64,000 nucleotides of DNA from Marinobacter bohaiensis (GTDB lineage: Bacteria > Pseudomonadota > Gammaproteobacteria > Pseudomonadales > Oleiphilaceae). Shown piece after piece: positions 34,755 through 42,952 of this stretch. Position 1 is the first letter of the stretch; every line of letters begins with the position of its first letter. Where the stretch lies: positions 434,001 to 498,000 of the forward strand of contig NZ_QGEH01000001.1 of the NCBI RefSeq assembly GCF_003258515.1. The letters run 5' to 3'. The notes beneath the pieces were generated by a model. It had not been told where the DNA came from, ran no database searches, and was given only the letters and a program-made list of their open reading frames with translations. A program made the position numbers and the translations under genes.

Positions 34755-35800
34755 GCCTTCTTACCTGTCAGTTTTACGGTCGGGTTCACCAGGCCGTAGA
34801 CCAGGTCAACCACGGTGTTGGTGATGACGAAGACCAGGCCCACCACCATCAGGTAAGCGACGATCAGCGGGATGTCGCTGCGGGTGATGGCCTCCAGGAA
34901 CATCAGGCCCACGCCCGGCCACTGGAACACGGTCTCGGTGAGGATGGTGTAGGCCACCATGATGCCGATCTGCACCCCGCCGACGGTAATGACCGGCAGC
35001 ATGGTGTTCTTAAGGGCGTGCAGGAAATTGATTCGGCGCGGCGAAACGCCCTTGGCCTGGGCGTAGCGGATGTAGTCGCTCTGCAGCACTTCCATCATCT
35101 CGGCGCGGATCAGGCGGATGAACAGCGGCAGCATGATCGACGCCAGCGACACCGCCGGCAGCAGCAGGTGCAGCAGCCCCGTGCCGGAGAAGAAGTTGGA
35201 TTCCCAGGTGCCGAACAGGTGCGTCAGTTCGTCACCGCGGCCGTAGGACGGCATGCCGCCGTCGGTGGAGAAGAAGTCGTTGAGCCATTGCCCCCAGCCG
35301 GTGTCCGACGGAAACCAGGTCACCGTCACGCCGATGGAGAACAGCTGGATCAGCACGATGGCCGTGAGGAAGACCGGGATGGAAATCCCGACGGTACTCA
35401 CGCCCATAAAGAATTTCGACAGCCAGGCCCGTGGGCGTATGGCGGCGTAGACCCCGATGGGGACCGACAGGAAGGCGATCATCAGGCTGGCGGCGATGAC
35501 CAGCTCCAGCGTCGCCGGCAGGTGCTCCAGGATCACGTCGAGGGTGGGTTTCCCGTAGAAATAGGACGTGCCCAGGTCGCCCTGGACCGCGTTGGTCGCG
35601 AAACGGACGTACTGCACCAGGAAAGGATCGTTCAGGCCCAGATCCTCGCGGAGCTGTTCCCGCTCGGCGTCGGATACGGACTGCCCGACCATCTGTCGGA
35701 GCGGATCGCCGAGGCCATCCTGGATGGCGAAGCTGATCACGCTGATCACGAACATGACCAGGAGGGCCTGGCCAATTCGTTGCACCAAAAAAGCTAACAT
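34751..35800 (-). CDS. dppB: Dipeptide ABC transporter permease DppB
   Basis: Protein of 349 residues. It starts MLAFLVQRIGQALLVMFVIS and has the N-terminal RQLGL-like region DPLRQMVGQSVSDAEREQLR, EDLGLNDPF, conserved in DppB. The six helices and the EAA loop (LIRAEMMEVLQSDYIRYAQA KGVSPRR) follow. A loop longer than usual, FSTDGGMPSYGRGDELTHLF (about 180-205), lies between two helices. It is the first permease gene after the solute-binding protein gene dppA, from which it is separated by 150 bases with a terminator. Confidence 0.9.
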   Translation of the reverse strand: MLAFLVQRIGQALLVMFVISVISFAIQDGLGDPLRQMVGQSVSDAEREQLREDLGLNDPFLVQYVRFATNAVQGDLGTSYFYGKPTLDVILEHLPATLELVIAASLMIAFLSVPIGVYAAIRPRAWLSKFFMGVSTVGISIPVFLTAIVLIQLFSIGVTVTWFPSDTGWGQWLNDFFSTDGGMPSYGRGDELTHLFGTWESNFFSGTGLLHLLLPAVSLASIMLPLFIRLIRAEMMEVLQSDYIRYAQAKGVSPRRINFLHALKNTMLPVITVGGVQIGIMVAYTILTETVFQWPGVGLMFLEAITRSDIPLIVAYLMVVGLVFVITNTVVDLVYGLVNPTVKLTGKKA

Positions 35801-35890
35801 GGGGTCACACCGAAAGCTGGCTTGGATCGCGTCGGGCTTGTGGCCCTTGGCGTTCCGGGTTACTTGGGGGTATTTCTTGTTTACGAATAC

Positions 35891-35930
35891 AAAAACCGGG
35901 CCCTGGAGGCATCTGCCGCCAAAGGCCCGG
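35891..35930 (-). terminator. Attenuating terminator between dppA and dppB
   Basis: On the minus strand, CCGGGCC pairs with GGGCCCGG around a loop of about 20 bases, followed by TTTTTG. It lies 20 bases after the dppA stop. Partial read-through would make much more binding protein than permease, a common solution in such operons. Confidence 0.65.
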
Positions 35931-35949
35931 CTTCCGTGTCAGGCCCCGC

Positions 35950-37515
35950 TTATTCGACGACCAGGTCGCCGATGTAGGGGAAGTTCATCACGTTGAGGAT
36001 CGGCTCGATCTTCACGTTGGACTTCGAGGCCCAGGCCAGATCCTGCCAGTGCAGCGGGACGAAAGCGGCGTCGTCGTACAGCCCCTGCTCGACCTTCTGC
36101 AGCAGCGCGGCGCGCTTGTCCAGATCGGTCTCGACGTTGGCCTGGTCAACCAGCTTGTCCAGCTCCGGGTTGCAGTAGTTGCCGGCGTTGTACTGGCCGT
36201 TGCCGCTGTCGGCGTCCGGACACATGGTCAGGAACTCGTAGAAGTTGGCGGAGTCCTCGGTGTCCGCGTGCCAACCGATCATCATCATGTCGGCGGCGCG
36301 GTTGTCGAACTCGGGCCAGTACTGTGCTTTGGGCAGCGTCTTGAGATCCACCTTGATGTTGATGCGCGCCAGCATGGCCGCAACCGCCTGGGCGATCTTG
36401 TCGTCGTTCACGTAGCGGTTGTTCGGCGCCATCATGGTGATGGTGAAGCCGTCTTCGTAACCGGCTTCCTTCATCAGCTCCTTGGCCTTGGCCACGTCGA
36501 AGCGCGGCTTGAGGCTGTCCACGTGGCCCTGGTAGCCGGTCGGAGACAGCTGGGCGGCCGGGGTGGCGAAGCCTTTCATGATCTTGGCGGCGATGCCTTC
36601 CTGGTTGACGGCGTAAGCGATGGCCTGACGCACGCGCTTGTCCTTGAAGGCTTCAACGCGCTCCTGGTTCATCTGGAACGTGATGATGCGGGTGCCGCTC
36701 ATGGTGACCAGATCGGTCTTCGGATCACGCTTGATGCGCTCCAGATCGGTCGGCGGCACCGGTGCGATGAAGTCCACACCGCCGGACAGCAGGGCGGAAA
36801 CGCGGGTGTTGTTTTCCTTGATCGGGGTCAGGGTGATGTGACCCACGTTACCCGGGGACTCGGTATCCCAGTAGTCGTCGAAACGGTCAAACTCGACCTT
36901 CACGCCCTGCTGGCGGGAGGTGACGACGTAGGGGCCGGTGCCGGACTGGTTGCGCGAGGCGAAAGTGCTGCCCTGCTTGGAAATCGCGCTCTTGTCGTTG
37001 CCGTTATCGTCTTCGCCGGTGTAGAACGCCTTGTCCATCGGGAAGATGTAGGTGGCGGCGTTGAGCAGCAGCGGGTAAGGCTTGTTGGTGACCAGATCGA
37101 AGGTGGTGTCATCAACGATCTTCAGCTCGCTGAACGGCTTGAAGATGGCCTTGAAGTCCTGGCTCTTCTTGAGACGGTCGAAGGTGAACTTCACGTCTTC
37201 ACTGGTGAGGGTGTTGCCGGAATGGAACTTGACGCCTTCGCGCAGGTGGAAGCGCATGGTGCGGTCGTCGATGCGTTCCCAGCTCTTGGCCAGGCGAGGT
37301 TCGAATTCCAGGTCCTTGGTCCAGCGGATCAGCGGGTCGAAGGTCATATGCGACAGCTGCAGAATGCCGCCGGAAAGCTGCTCGTGGATGTCCAGCGTCA
37401 CCGGGTCGGCGTCATAGGCCAGCTTCAGTTCCTTGTCGGCCTCCGCGGCGGAGCCCGCCATCGGTGCGCCGGCCAGAGCAAGGCAGCTCACACAGGCTGT
37501 GAGGAGTCGTTTCAT
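35950..37515 (-). CDS. dppA: Dipeptide-binding periplasmic protein (family 5)
   Basis: Protein of 521 residues with signal peptide MKRLLTACVSCLALAGAPMA GSAAEA. The family 5 pattern follows: KLAYDADPVTLDIHEQLSGG, HMTFDPLIRWTKDLEFEPRL, AKSWERIDDRTMRFHLREGV KFHSG. It delivers peptides (or similar solutes such as haem or aminolevulinate in some species) to DppBCDF. Two C-terminal cysteines (FLTMCPDADSG, AGNYCNPEL) match those forming a disulfide in DppA. It is the first gene of the operon and is set apart from dppB by a terminator. The promoter should be in 37516-37750. Confidence 0.88.
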   Translation of the reverse strand: MKRLLTACVSCLALAGAPMAGSAAEADKELKLAYDADPVTLDIHEQLSGGILQLSHMTFDPLIRWTKDLEFEPRLAKSWERIDDRTMRFHLREGVKFHSGNTLTSEDVKFTFDRLKKSQDFKAIFKPFSELKIVDDTTFDLVTNKPYPLLLNAATYIFPMDKAFYTGEDDNGNDKSAISKQGSTFASRNQSGTGPYVVTSRQQGVKVEFDRFDDYWDTESPGNVGHITLTPIKENNTRVSALLSGGVDFIAPVPPTDLERIKRDPKTDLVTMSGTRIITFQMNQERVEAFKDKRVRQAIAYAVNQEGIAAKIMKGFATPAAQLSPTGYQGHVDSLKPRFDVAKAKELMKEAGYEDGFTITMMAPNNRYVNDDKIAQAVAAMLARINIKVDLKTLPKAQYWPEFDNRAADMMMIGWHADTEDSANFYEFLTMCPDADSGNGQYNAGNYCNPELDKLVDQANVETDLDKRAALLQKVEQGLYDDAAFVPLHWQDLAWASKSNVKIEPILNVMNFPYIGDLVVE

Positions 37516-37995
37516 AGCGTAGCGTTTCCTGTCGGTCTTTTTTCTGGGAGTTTATTGGTTTTTTCTTGGGAGCTTTTGGGAGCTCCTTGATGCTATCTGC
37601 GCCGTACCATCTGCGGTTAATACGGATGGCAGTGGCTGTAGAAAGTAGTGACTGGTCGGGCAGTGAGCAATCGAAAAAACGACATGCGCTTATTCGCGGG
37701 GTGAATGAACCGAATGGAGTCAATCCGGGGATTGTCGGACAGAATTATTAAATTTATTTAAAAACAGAGGATTAGGGATGTTTCTGGCAGGCTGAAACCA
37801 GCGCGGTGCGCTATGGCGAGGCGAGGGTGCACCAGGTCGATTCGCAGCAAATGGTAATGTTTTCGTGATTTTTACCGTCCTGATCGCGCTTCTTTTGTGA
37901 GAATGAATCGCATTTGGGGTGATGTGGCGGTCAGTCCAGGGGCTGCACCGGTATCGGATCAAGCGTCTCGCCGCCGTGCAGGTCCTGGACGCGGT
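37516..37995. other. Intergenic region between dppA and the sensor kinase gene
   Basis: About 480 bases without a supported gene. The part near dppA has a directly repeated TTGGGAGCTTTTGGGAGCTCC-like tract (about 37566-37586) in the likely leader. 37740-37770 is strongly A/T-rich (AATTATTAAATTTATTT). Frames of 60-80 codons here lack ribosome sites and have poor composition. A long leader in front of dppA is typical of genes controlled by small RNAs such as GcvB, but I see no proof. Confidence 0.5.
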
Positions 37996-39285
37996 TCATT
38001 TGCGAGCGGGAGTGAGTTGATCCGCGCCGAAGTGGACGTCCATGGTGGTGCCGCCCGGGCCGGATCCGACGATGTCGAGCTGCCAGTCCTGGCGTTCACA
38101 GATGAGTTGGACCAGCAACAGGCCAAAGTTACTCTCCTGCATGCGTCGCTCTCGTCTGGAAATATTGTTTTCCAGACGTTCGCTGACGTCTCTGGGCAGG
38201 CCCCGGCCGTAGTCCGTGATGCGCAGTCCATCGGCGAGCAGCTCGATATCCACCGGGCCGCGTGTGTGCTTGAGGGCATTTTGCAGGAGGTTACGGATAA
38301 GCATGCGCAACAGCGGAGGGTCGGTCATCAGCGTCTGATCGCCGGCGGCATCGAAACGCAGGCGGTCCGGTTGGTCCGACTGGCTGTTTTCCAGGTCCGC
38401 CATGGTGTCCCGGGTGATCCGGGCGAGACTGACCGGTTCCGGCTCATCGCTGTCGACGTGACCGCGCGCCAGCTTGAGCAGGACGTTGACGTCGGCCTGC
38501 ATGTCGTTGGCCGCCCGTCGGATACGGGCCAGCGTGCGCTGGTCCGCTTCGGACAGGGCGTTGCGCTTCTCGATGATTTCCAGCGCGCCGCTCATCACGG
38601 CCAGGGGCGTACGCAATTCGTGACTGGCCAGCTTGACGAACGACTTCTCCCGGTCGACGAAGGCCTCCAGGGCATCGAGGAAGCGGTTGAAAGCCCCGGC
38701 GATATCGGCGAACTCCGTGTCCTGGTATTCGGTTTCCAGCCGCCGCATGGTCTTGGCCGGTTCCGTGGCCTGGATCTGTTGCGTCAGCTTGCGCAGTGGA
38801 TGGACCAGCCGGCGGGCACTGAGACGGGACAGCACGAATCCGATCAGCGCCATACCCAGCAGCACGCCCAGGACGGTGAGCTGCGACAGCAACTCCTGGC
38901 CTTCCATGATGGAAATGTCCTGTGACAGGTAGAGGTGGCCCGGCGGGTTATCGACCGGCTCCACCAGAACCAGGTAGGTGGCCTCGGTCAGCTCCAGCTC
39001 ACCGGAATAGGGTGCCGGCTTTCCTTTGAGATAGTCCGGCAGCGCGTCTTCCGGGGCGCCGGCCGGCAGGAAAATCGCCTTCAGGCGCGCTGTGTCCCAT
39101 TGCTGCACCGAATTGCCCTGGATATGTTTGCGGAAATAGGCCTGCTCCTCGGTCAGTTCCAGACTGAGGATGGTGTCTTCCATGTCTTCATAGAAGACTT
39201 CGATGGCACCGATGGACAGCAGGGCCGTGACCAGACTAACGGCAAACAGGTTTCGGAAGAGGCGTGTCGCCAGCGAACGTCTCAC
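37996..39285 (-). CDS. Sensor histidine kinase of the envelope operon
   Basis: Protein of 429 residues. Helix 1 (14-31), a periplasmic sensor of about 100 residues, helix 2 (about 135-155) and a HAMP-like linker (ARRLVHPLRKLTQQIQATEP) are followed by the kinase core. The H-box is FVKLASHELRTPLAVMSGAL with His222. The N-box is LIRNLLQNALKHT, the G1 box ITDYGRGLP and the G2 box SNFGLLLVQLICER. It phosphorylates the regulator encoded just upstream (four-base overlap). Placement at the end of a glycan and phospholipid-headgroup transfer operon resembles the ColS/PmrB-type sensors that respond to metals or cationic peptides. Confidence 0.88.
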   Translation of the reverse strand: MRRSLATRLFRNLFAVSLVTALLSIGAIEVFYEDMEDTILSLELTEEQAYFRKHIQGNSVQQWDTARLKAIFLPAGAPEDALPDYLKGKPAPYSGELELTEATYLVLVEPVDNPPGHLYLSQDISIMEGQELLSQLTVLGVLLGMALIGFVLSRLSARRLVHPLRKLTQQIQATEPAKTMRRLETEYQDTEFADIAGAFNRFLDALEAFVDREKSFVKLASHELRTPLAVMSGALEIIEKRNALSEADQRTLARIRRAANDMQADVNVLLKLARGHVDSDEPEPVSLARITRDTMADLENSQSDQPDRLRFDAAGDQTLMTDPPLLRMLIRNLLQNALKHTRGPVDIELLADGLRITDYGRGLPRDVSERLENNISRRERRMQESNFGLLLVQLICERQDWQLDIVGSGPGGTTMDVHFGADQLTPARK

Positions 39286-40007
39286 GGCGCGGACGGCTCC
39301 TCGGCGTCGGGTGGCACGATCCGGTAACCTCGGCCGTAGACCGTCTTGACCAGGGCGTGGCCCAGTGTGCCCTGGAGGGTACGGCGCAGGGAATAGATAT
39401 GGGTACGCAGGGTGTGACCGTCGCTCTCAGCGGCCGCCTCGCCCCAGATGGCATCGCTCAGGGCGTCATGGCTGAGGAAGTTGGGATAGGCCCGGATCAG
39501 CAACTCGAACAGGCGCGCGGGGATACCGGTCAGCTCGGCCCGCTGCCCATGTAACTCCACCGTCAGGGTGCCTGGATCAAAGCGCACCGGTCCGGCGCCA
39601 AGCCCGGGCTTGCGAGCGGTGAAACGCCGATGCAGGGCGTCGATGCGCAGCTGCAGTTCGCGCAGCTCGAACGGTTTGACCAGATAGTCATCGGCACCAT
39701 CCTCGAACCCCTGTTCCTTGTCGGCCAGCGCCCCCCGGGCGGTCATCATGATGATCGGGGTGGCGCACTGCAGGTCACGGCGGATGCGGCGGCAGATCTC
39801 GAAGCCGGAGACGCCCGGTAGCATCAGGTCGAGCACCACCACGTCGTACTCGTTGGTCGACAGCAGGTGGAGGGCGGTGAGACCGTCGGCGGCGAAGTCC
39901 AGGTCGTAGCGCTCGTCGCCGAGAAACTCGAACAGATTCTCGGCGAGATCGATCTGATCCTCGACGATCAGCAATCGCAGGCTGGGCGTGGCAGTGGGTG
40001 ATGACAT
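39282..40007 (-). CDS. OmpR-family response regulator of the envelope operon
   Basis: Protein of 241 residues. The receiver domain has the acidic pocket LLIVEDQIDLAEN, the phosphoryl Asp60 in YDVVVLDLMLPGVSG, Thr in MMTARGALADK and Lys in DDYLVKPFELREL. The C-terminal winged helix (about 140-230) ends in GRGYRIVPPDAEE, typical of OmpR-type DNA binders. It overlaps the kinase gene by four bases and starts 11 bases after the glycosyltransferase gene, so it is cotranscribed with the enzymes it probably controls. The name ColR or PmrA cannot be fixed by eye. Confidence 0.88.
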   Translation of the reverse strand: MSSPTATPSLRLLIVEDQIDLAENLFEFLGDERYDLDFAADGLTALHLLSTNEYDVVVLDLMLPGVSGFEICRRIRRDLQCATPIIMMTARGALADKEQGFEDGADDYLVKPFELRELQLRIDALHRRFTARKPGLGAGPVRFDPGTLTVELHGQRAELTGIPARLFELLIRAYPNFLSHDALSDAIWGEAAAESDGHTLRTHIYSLRRTLQGTLGHALVKTVYGRGYRIVPPDAEEPSAP

Positions 40008-40018
40008 GGTGCTTCCGA

Positions 40019-41488
40019 TCAGCTCTTACGGGCCGTTGCGTTGCCGGGCAAGGACAACAGAACGTAGCGTTGACTGGCGCCCCGGACCGGACGGGCGGTC
40101 GGGAACCTGGCGGTGAATAACGCTTGTTCATCCCTGGGCACCGCGACCAGGTAGCGCGCGTAGCCCCGATTCTGTCGCATTCGCGTCAGCCCTGCCAGTG
40201 TGGTTTCCCGAGCCAGACCGCGGCTGTAGTAGCGCGCGGAGAAGGGCACCTCGTCCAGATAGAGCAGCGCGCTGTCCCCGGGCCGCTTGATCTCTGTATA
40301 GACGCGTACCAGCGGTCTCTCGGTTTTCAGATGCTCTACCAACGCGGGGCTGGCCAGGGCCACGACCGCGATGAGCGCCGGCACGGTAGCGGTCAGTGCC
40401 CGGGCCCCGGGTCGCCAGCGGCTTTTGCGGTCGGCCAGCCTGGGGGCAAGCTCCCGAGCCAGCAGGATGGCCGAAAACGGCAGCGCGGGCAGAACATAGG
40501 TCCACAGGGTGTTACCGGCCAGCGTGAAGAAAACCATCGGCGCCAGGGTGGCCAGCCACAGGAACCGGACCGGTGGCTGGGCCCGTTTGCGCGTGCGGCC
40601 GCCGTCACGCCAGAGGCGGAAGCCGTAACTGGCCATCAGGCCCAGTGTCAGCAATCCCCAGGGAAACGACGCCCAGAGCCAGAACACCCAGATCATGCCC
40701 TTGGGCTGGTCGTGGGCGGAGCCGTAGAGATCGCCGGTCCAGCCCGGATCGATAAAGCGACGGAAGTGCTCGCCGACGATGAAGTAGTCCAGGAACCCCG
40801 GGGTTTTCAGCTCCGCCAGGATATACCAGGGCAGCGTCAGCGCGGCGGTGAGTAAGGTGCCGGTGAACCAGGGGAAAGCGCGAAGCCGAGCGCGCCACTG
40901 GCCCTGCAGCAACAGCCAGCCGCCGATCGGCAGTCCGGTCAGCACCAGTGCCAGTGGGCCCTTCGCCAACAGGCCGATAGCCAAGCCCAGAAAGAAAAAC
41001 CAGCGCCAGATCCGCTCCTGTCCCTGGTTGACCAGGGCGAAGCTGACCAGGCTCAGCGTGGTGCCCAGGGTCAGGAACGGGTCGGTCATGACGGCGCCGG
41101 CGCTGACATAGCTCAGCGCCATGGATGCGAGGATCAGGACCGACCAGCGGGCGGTCGCCCGGTCCGTGAGGGCGAGGGCCAGGCGACCGGTCAGATAAAG
41201 CACTCCCAGCATGGCAAGCCAGGACGGCACACGAATGGCGAACGGGCTGACGCCGAACAGCTTGATCGAAGCCGCCTGGGCCCAGAACGAGAGAGGCGGT
41301 TTCCCCCAGAAGGGCTCGCCCGACTCGAACCAGGGCGTGATCCAGTCGCCGGTCTCCGCCATCAGTCGGGCGATCTCGGCGTAGCGGGGCTCTGTGGTGT
41401 CCACCAGGGGAAACAGGGCCATGCCCAGCAGGCGGCTGAACAGGATGGCCGCGAGGGCCCACAGCCAGGGACTAACTGACCTGAACAT
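40019..41488 (-). CDS. ArnT-like family 39 glycosyltransferase
   Basis: Protein of 489 residues from the ATG at 41488 (the frame is open 16 codons further up without a site). The first loop FPLVDTTEPRYAEIARLMAE TGDWITPWF carries the acidic catalytic residues of PMT/ArnT enzymes, and EPFWGKPPLSFWAQAASIKL follows as in ArnT. About 12 helices fill the rest, with a short periplasmic C-terminal domain (ALLYLDEVPFSARYYSRGLA). These enzymes move a sugar from undecaprenyl phosphate to lipid A or other envelope glycans on the periplasmic side. The gene overlaps the GtrB-like gene by 17 bases. The sugar may come from that GtrB. Confidence 0.85.
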   Translation of the reverse strand: MFRSVSPWLWALAAILFSRLLGMALFPLVDTTEPRYAEIARLMAETGDWITPWFESGEPFWGKPPLSFWAQAASIKLFGVSPFAIRVPSWLAMLGVLYLTGRLALALTDRATARWSVLILASMALSYVSAGAVMTDPFLTLGTTLSLVSFALVNQGQERIWRWFFFLGLAIGLLAKGPLALVLTGLPIGGWLLLQGQWRARLRAFPWFTGTLLTAALTLPWYILAELKTPGFLDYFIVGEHFRRFIDPGWTGDLYGSAHDQPKGMIWVFWLWASFPWGLLTLGLMASYGFRLWRDGGRTRKRAQPPVRFLWLATLAPMVFFTLAGNTLWTYVLPALPFSAILLARELAPRLADRKSRWRPGARALTATVPALIAVVALASPALVEHLKTERPLVRVYTEIKRPGDSALLYLDEVPFSARYYSRGLARETTLAGLTRMRQNRGYARYLVAVPRDEQALFTARFPTARPVRGASQRYVLLSLPGNATARKS

Positions 41489-42503
41489 GACGCGGTGTCT
41501 CTCTGAATGGACGGATGGCGTCGGGAGCGGACCCACCTTGGCCGATCACGTCCCGGGTTATGTAGATCGGTCGCTGCTTGCTTTCAATGTAGGTCTTGCC
41601 CACGTATTCACCGACGATGCCGATGCCGACCAGTTGAATGCCGCCAAGGAAGGTGATGATGGCGACCAGTGAGGGATAACCGGCGATGACATCGCCCAGC
41701 AGGGCCGCCTTGACCACGATCCAGAGTCCGAACACGGCGCCCAGGGTCGCCGCGATCAGGCCGATCCCGGTGGCCCAGCGTAGCGGGGCGACGGAGAAGG
41801 AGGTGAGCCCCTCCAGCGCCAGACCGAACAGACCCAGGAAATTCCACTTGGAGGTGCCGGCGGAGCGCGGATTGCGATCGTAGGTCATCACTTCGGTGGG
41901 CAGGCCGACCCAGGCGAACAGACCCTTCATGTAGCGGTTGCGTTCGTTCAGGGACAGCAGGGCGTCCACGGCGCGGCGGCTCATCAACCGGAAATCGCCG
42001 GTGTCGACGGGAATCGGCGACTGACAGGTCCGGTTCAGCAGACGGTAGTAGCCGTAGGCGCAGAGTCGCTTGAACCAGGATTCTCCGTGTCGCGAACGCC
42101 GCTGCATCAACACCACATCGGTTCCCGCCAGCCAGCGCGACACCATCTCCGGGATCAGCTCGGGCGGGTCCTGCAGGTCGGCGTCGAGAATGATCACCGC
42201 GTCGCCCCGCGCGTGCTCAATACCTGCCGTCAGAGCGGCTTCCTTGCCAAAGTTGCGACTCAGCCGGACCAGTCGAAGTGCGGGCCGCTTGCGGATTGCG
42301 TCGATCAGGAACTCGGCGCTGCCGTCCTGGCTGCCGTCGTCGACAAAGACGATCTCGGCGGCCAGCGGCAGCCGGGCCAGCACCGGCTGGAGGTGATCCA
42401 GCAAGGCCGGCAGGCCCGGGCGCTCGTTGAACACCGGGATCACGATGGAAACCAGGGACGCATGCGCTTGTCCCGTCTTAACGGACGGAGGGAAACGACT
42501 CAT
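41472..42503 (-). CDS. GtrB/ArnC-like undecaprenyl-phosphate glycosyltransferase
   Basis: Protein of 343 residues. The GT-A domain has VSIVIPVFNERPGLPALLDH, FVDDGSQDGSAEFL and AVIILDADLQDPPELIPEMV (the DXD-type Asp triplet). Then come DTGDFRLMSRRAVDALL and two C-terminal helices (ATGIGLIAATLGAVFGLWIV; LVAIITFLGGIQLVGIGIVG). This is the GtrB/ArnC/DPMS type, which loads a sugar from a nucleotide donor onto undecaprenyl phosphate at the cytoplasmic face. The ATG at 42503 follows AGAGG; a TTG three codons earlier is less likely. It overlaps gtrA by 26 bases. Confidence 0.88.
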   Translation of the reverse strand: MSRFPPSVKTGQAHASLVSIVIPVFNERPGLPALLDHLQPVLARLPLAAEIVFVDDGSQDGSAEFLIDAIRKRPALRLVRLSRNFGKEAALTAGIEHARGDAVIILDADLQDPPELIPEMVSRWLAGTDVVLMQRRSRHGESWFKRLCAYGYYRLLNRTCQSPIPVDTGDFRLMSRRAVDALLSLNERNRYMKGLFAWVGLPTEVMTYDRNPRSAGTSKWNFLGLFGLALEGLTSFSVAPLRWATGIGLIAATLGAVFGLWIVVKAALLGDVIAGYPSLVAIITFLGGIQLVGIGIVGEYVGKTYIESKQRPIYITRDVIGQGGSAPDAIRPFRETPRHVQVS

Positions 42504-42894
42504 GGAAGACAAACCTCTGGTAGAGACAGTAATTCAGCCCGGTGACCAGGGCCGTTGTTGCCACCTGCGCCAGCGCGACCGGGCAAGCCGCGACGCTGTG
42601 CAGGAAGGCGAACAACAGCACGTTACTCAACCAGGCCAGTGAGCAGGAAAGCAGGTAGCGGGGTAGGGCGCGGCGGTGAGGGCTCGCCACGCCGAAGGCC
42701 AGCCGGCGCTGCAGGCCGTAATTGACACCGGCGCCGGCGGCACTGCCGGTGGCGGTGGCCAGCGCAGGAGCCACGCCCAGCCCCCACAGGCCAGCCATGA
42801 CCGACCAATGGAGGGCGGTGGCCAGGCCGCCGGAGGCCAGGAATCCGGTCACTTGTCTCAGGCGCGGAGGCCGGTCTGCGGTGTCTGCTCTCAC
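42478..42894 (-). CDS. GtrA-family flippase-like membrane protein
   Basis: Protein of 138 residues from a GTG at 42894, which gives the normal GtrA length. The frame is open to 43062 but that part overlaps the LtaS-like gene. Four helices are present: VTGFLASGGLATALHWSVMA, TGSAAGAGVNYGLQRRLAF, PRYLLSCSLAWLSNVLLFAF and VATTALVTGLNYCLYQRFVF. The NYxxxRRxxF pattern after helix 2 and its repeat after helix 4 are typical of GtrA. It is thought to move undecaprenyl-phosphate sugars across the membrane between GtrB and the periplasmic transferase. No good ribosome site is visible, so it may be translated by coupling. Confidence 0.8.
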   Translation of the reverse strand: MRADTADRPPRLRQVTGFLASGGLATALHWSVMAGLWGLGVAPALATATGSAAGAGVNYGLQRRLAFGVASPHRRALPRYLLSCSLAWLSNVLLFAFLHSVAACPVALAQVATTALVTGLNYCLYQRFVFHESFPSVR

Positions 42895-42952
42895 GGGGCT
42901 TACTCTAGCGATACGGTGGTCATGGACGTGTTCAGGAAATGTCAGGCTCGCA

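Noticed and set aside
37897-38925. Plus-strand frame opposite the sensor kinase gene
   Set aside because: Antisense shadow; the kinase boxes on the minus strand are complete.
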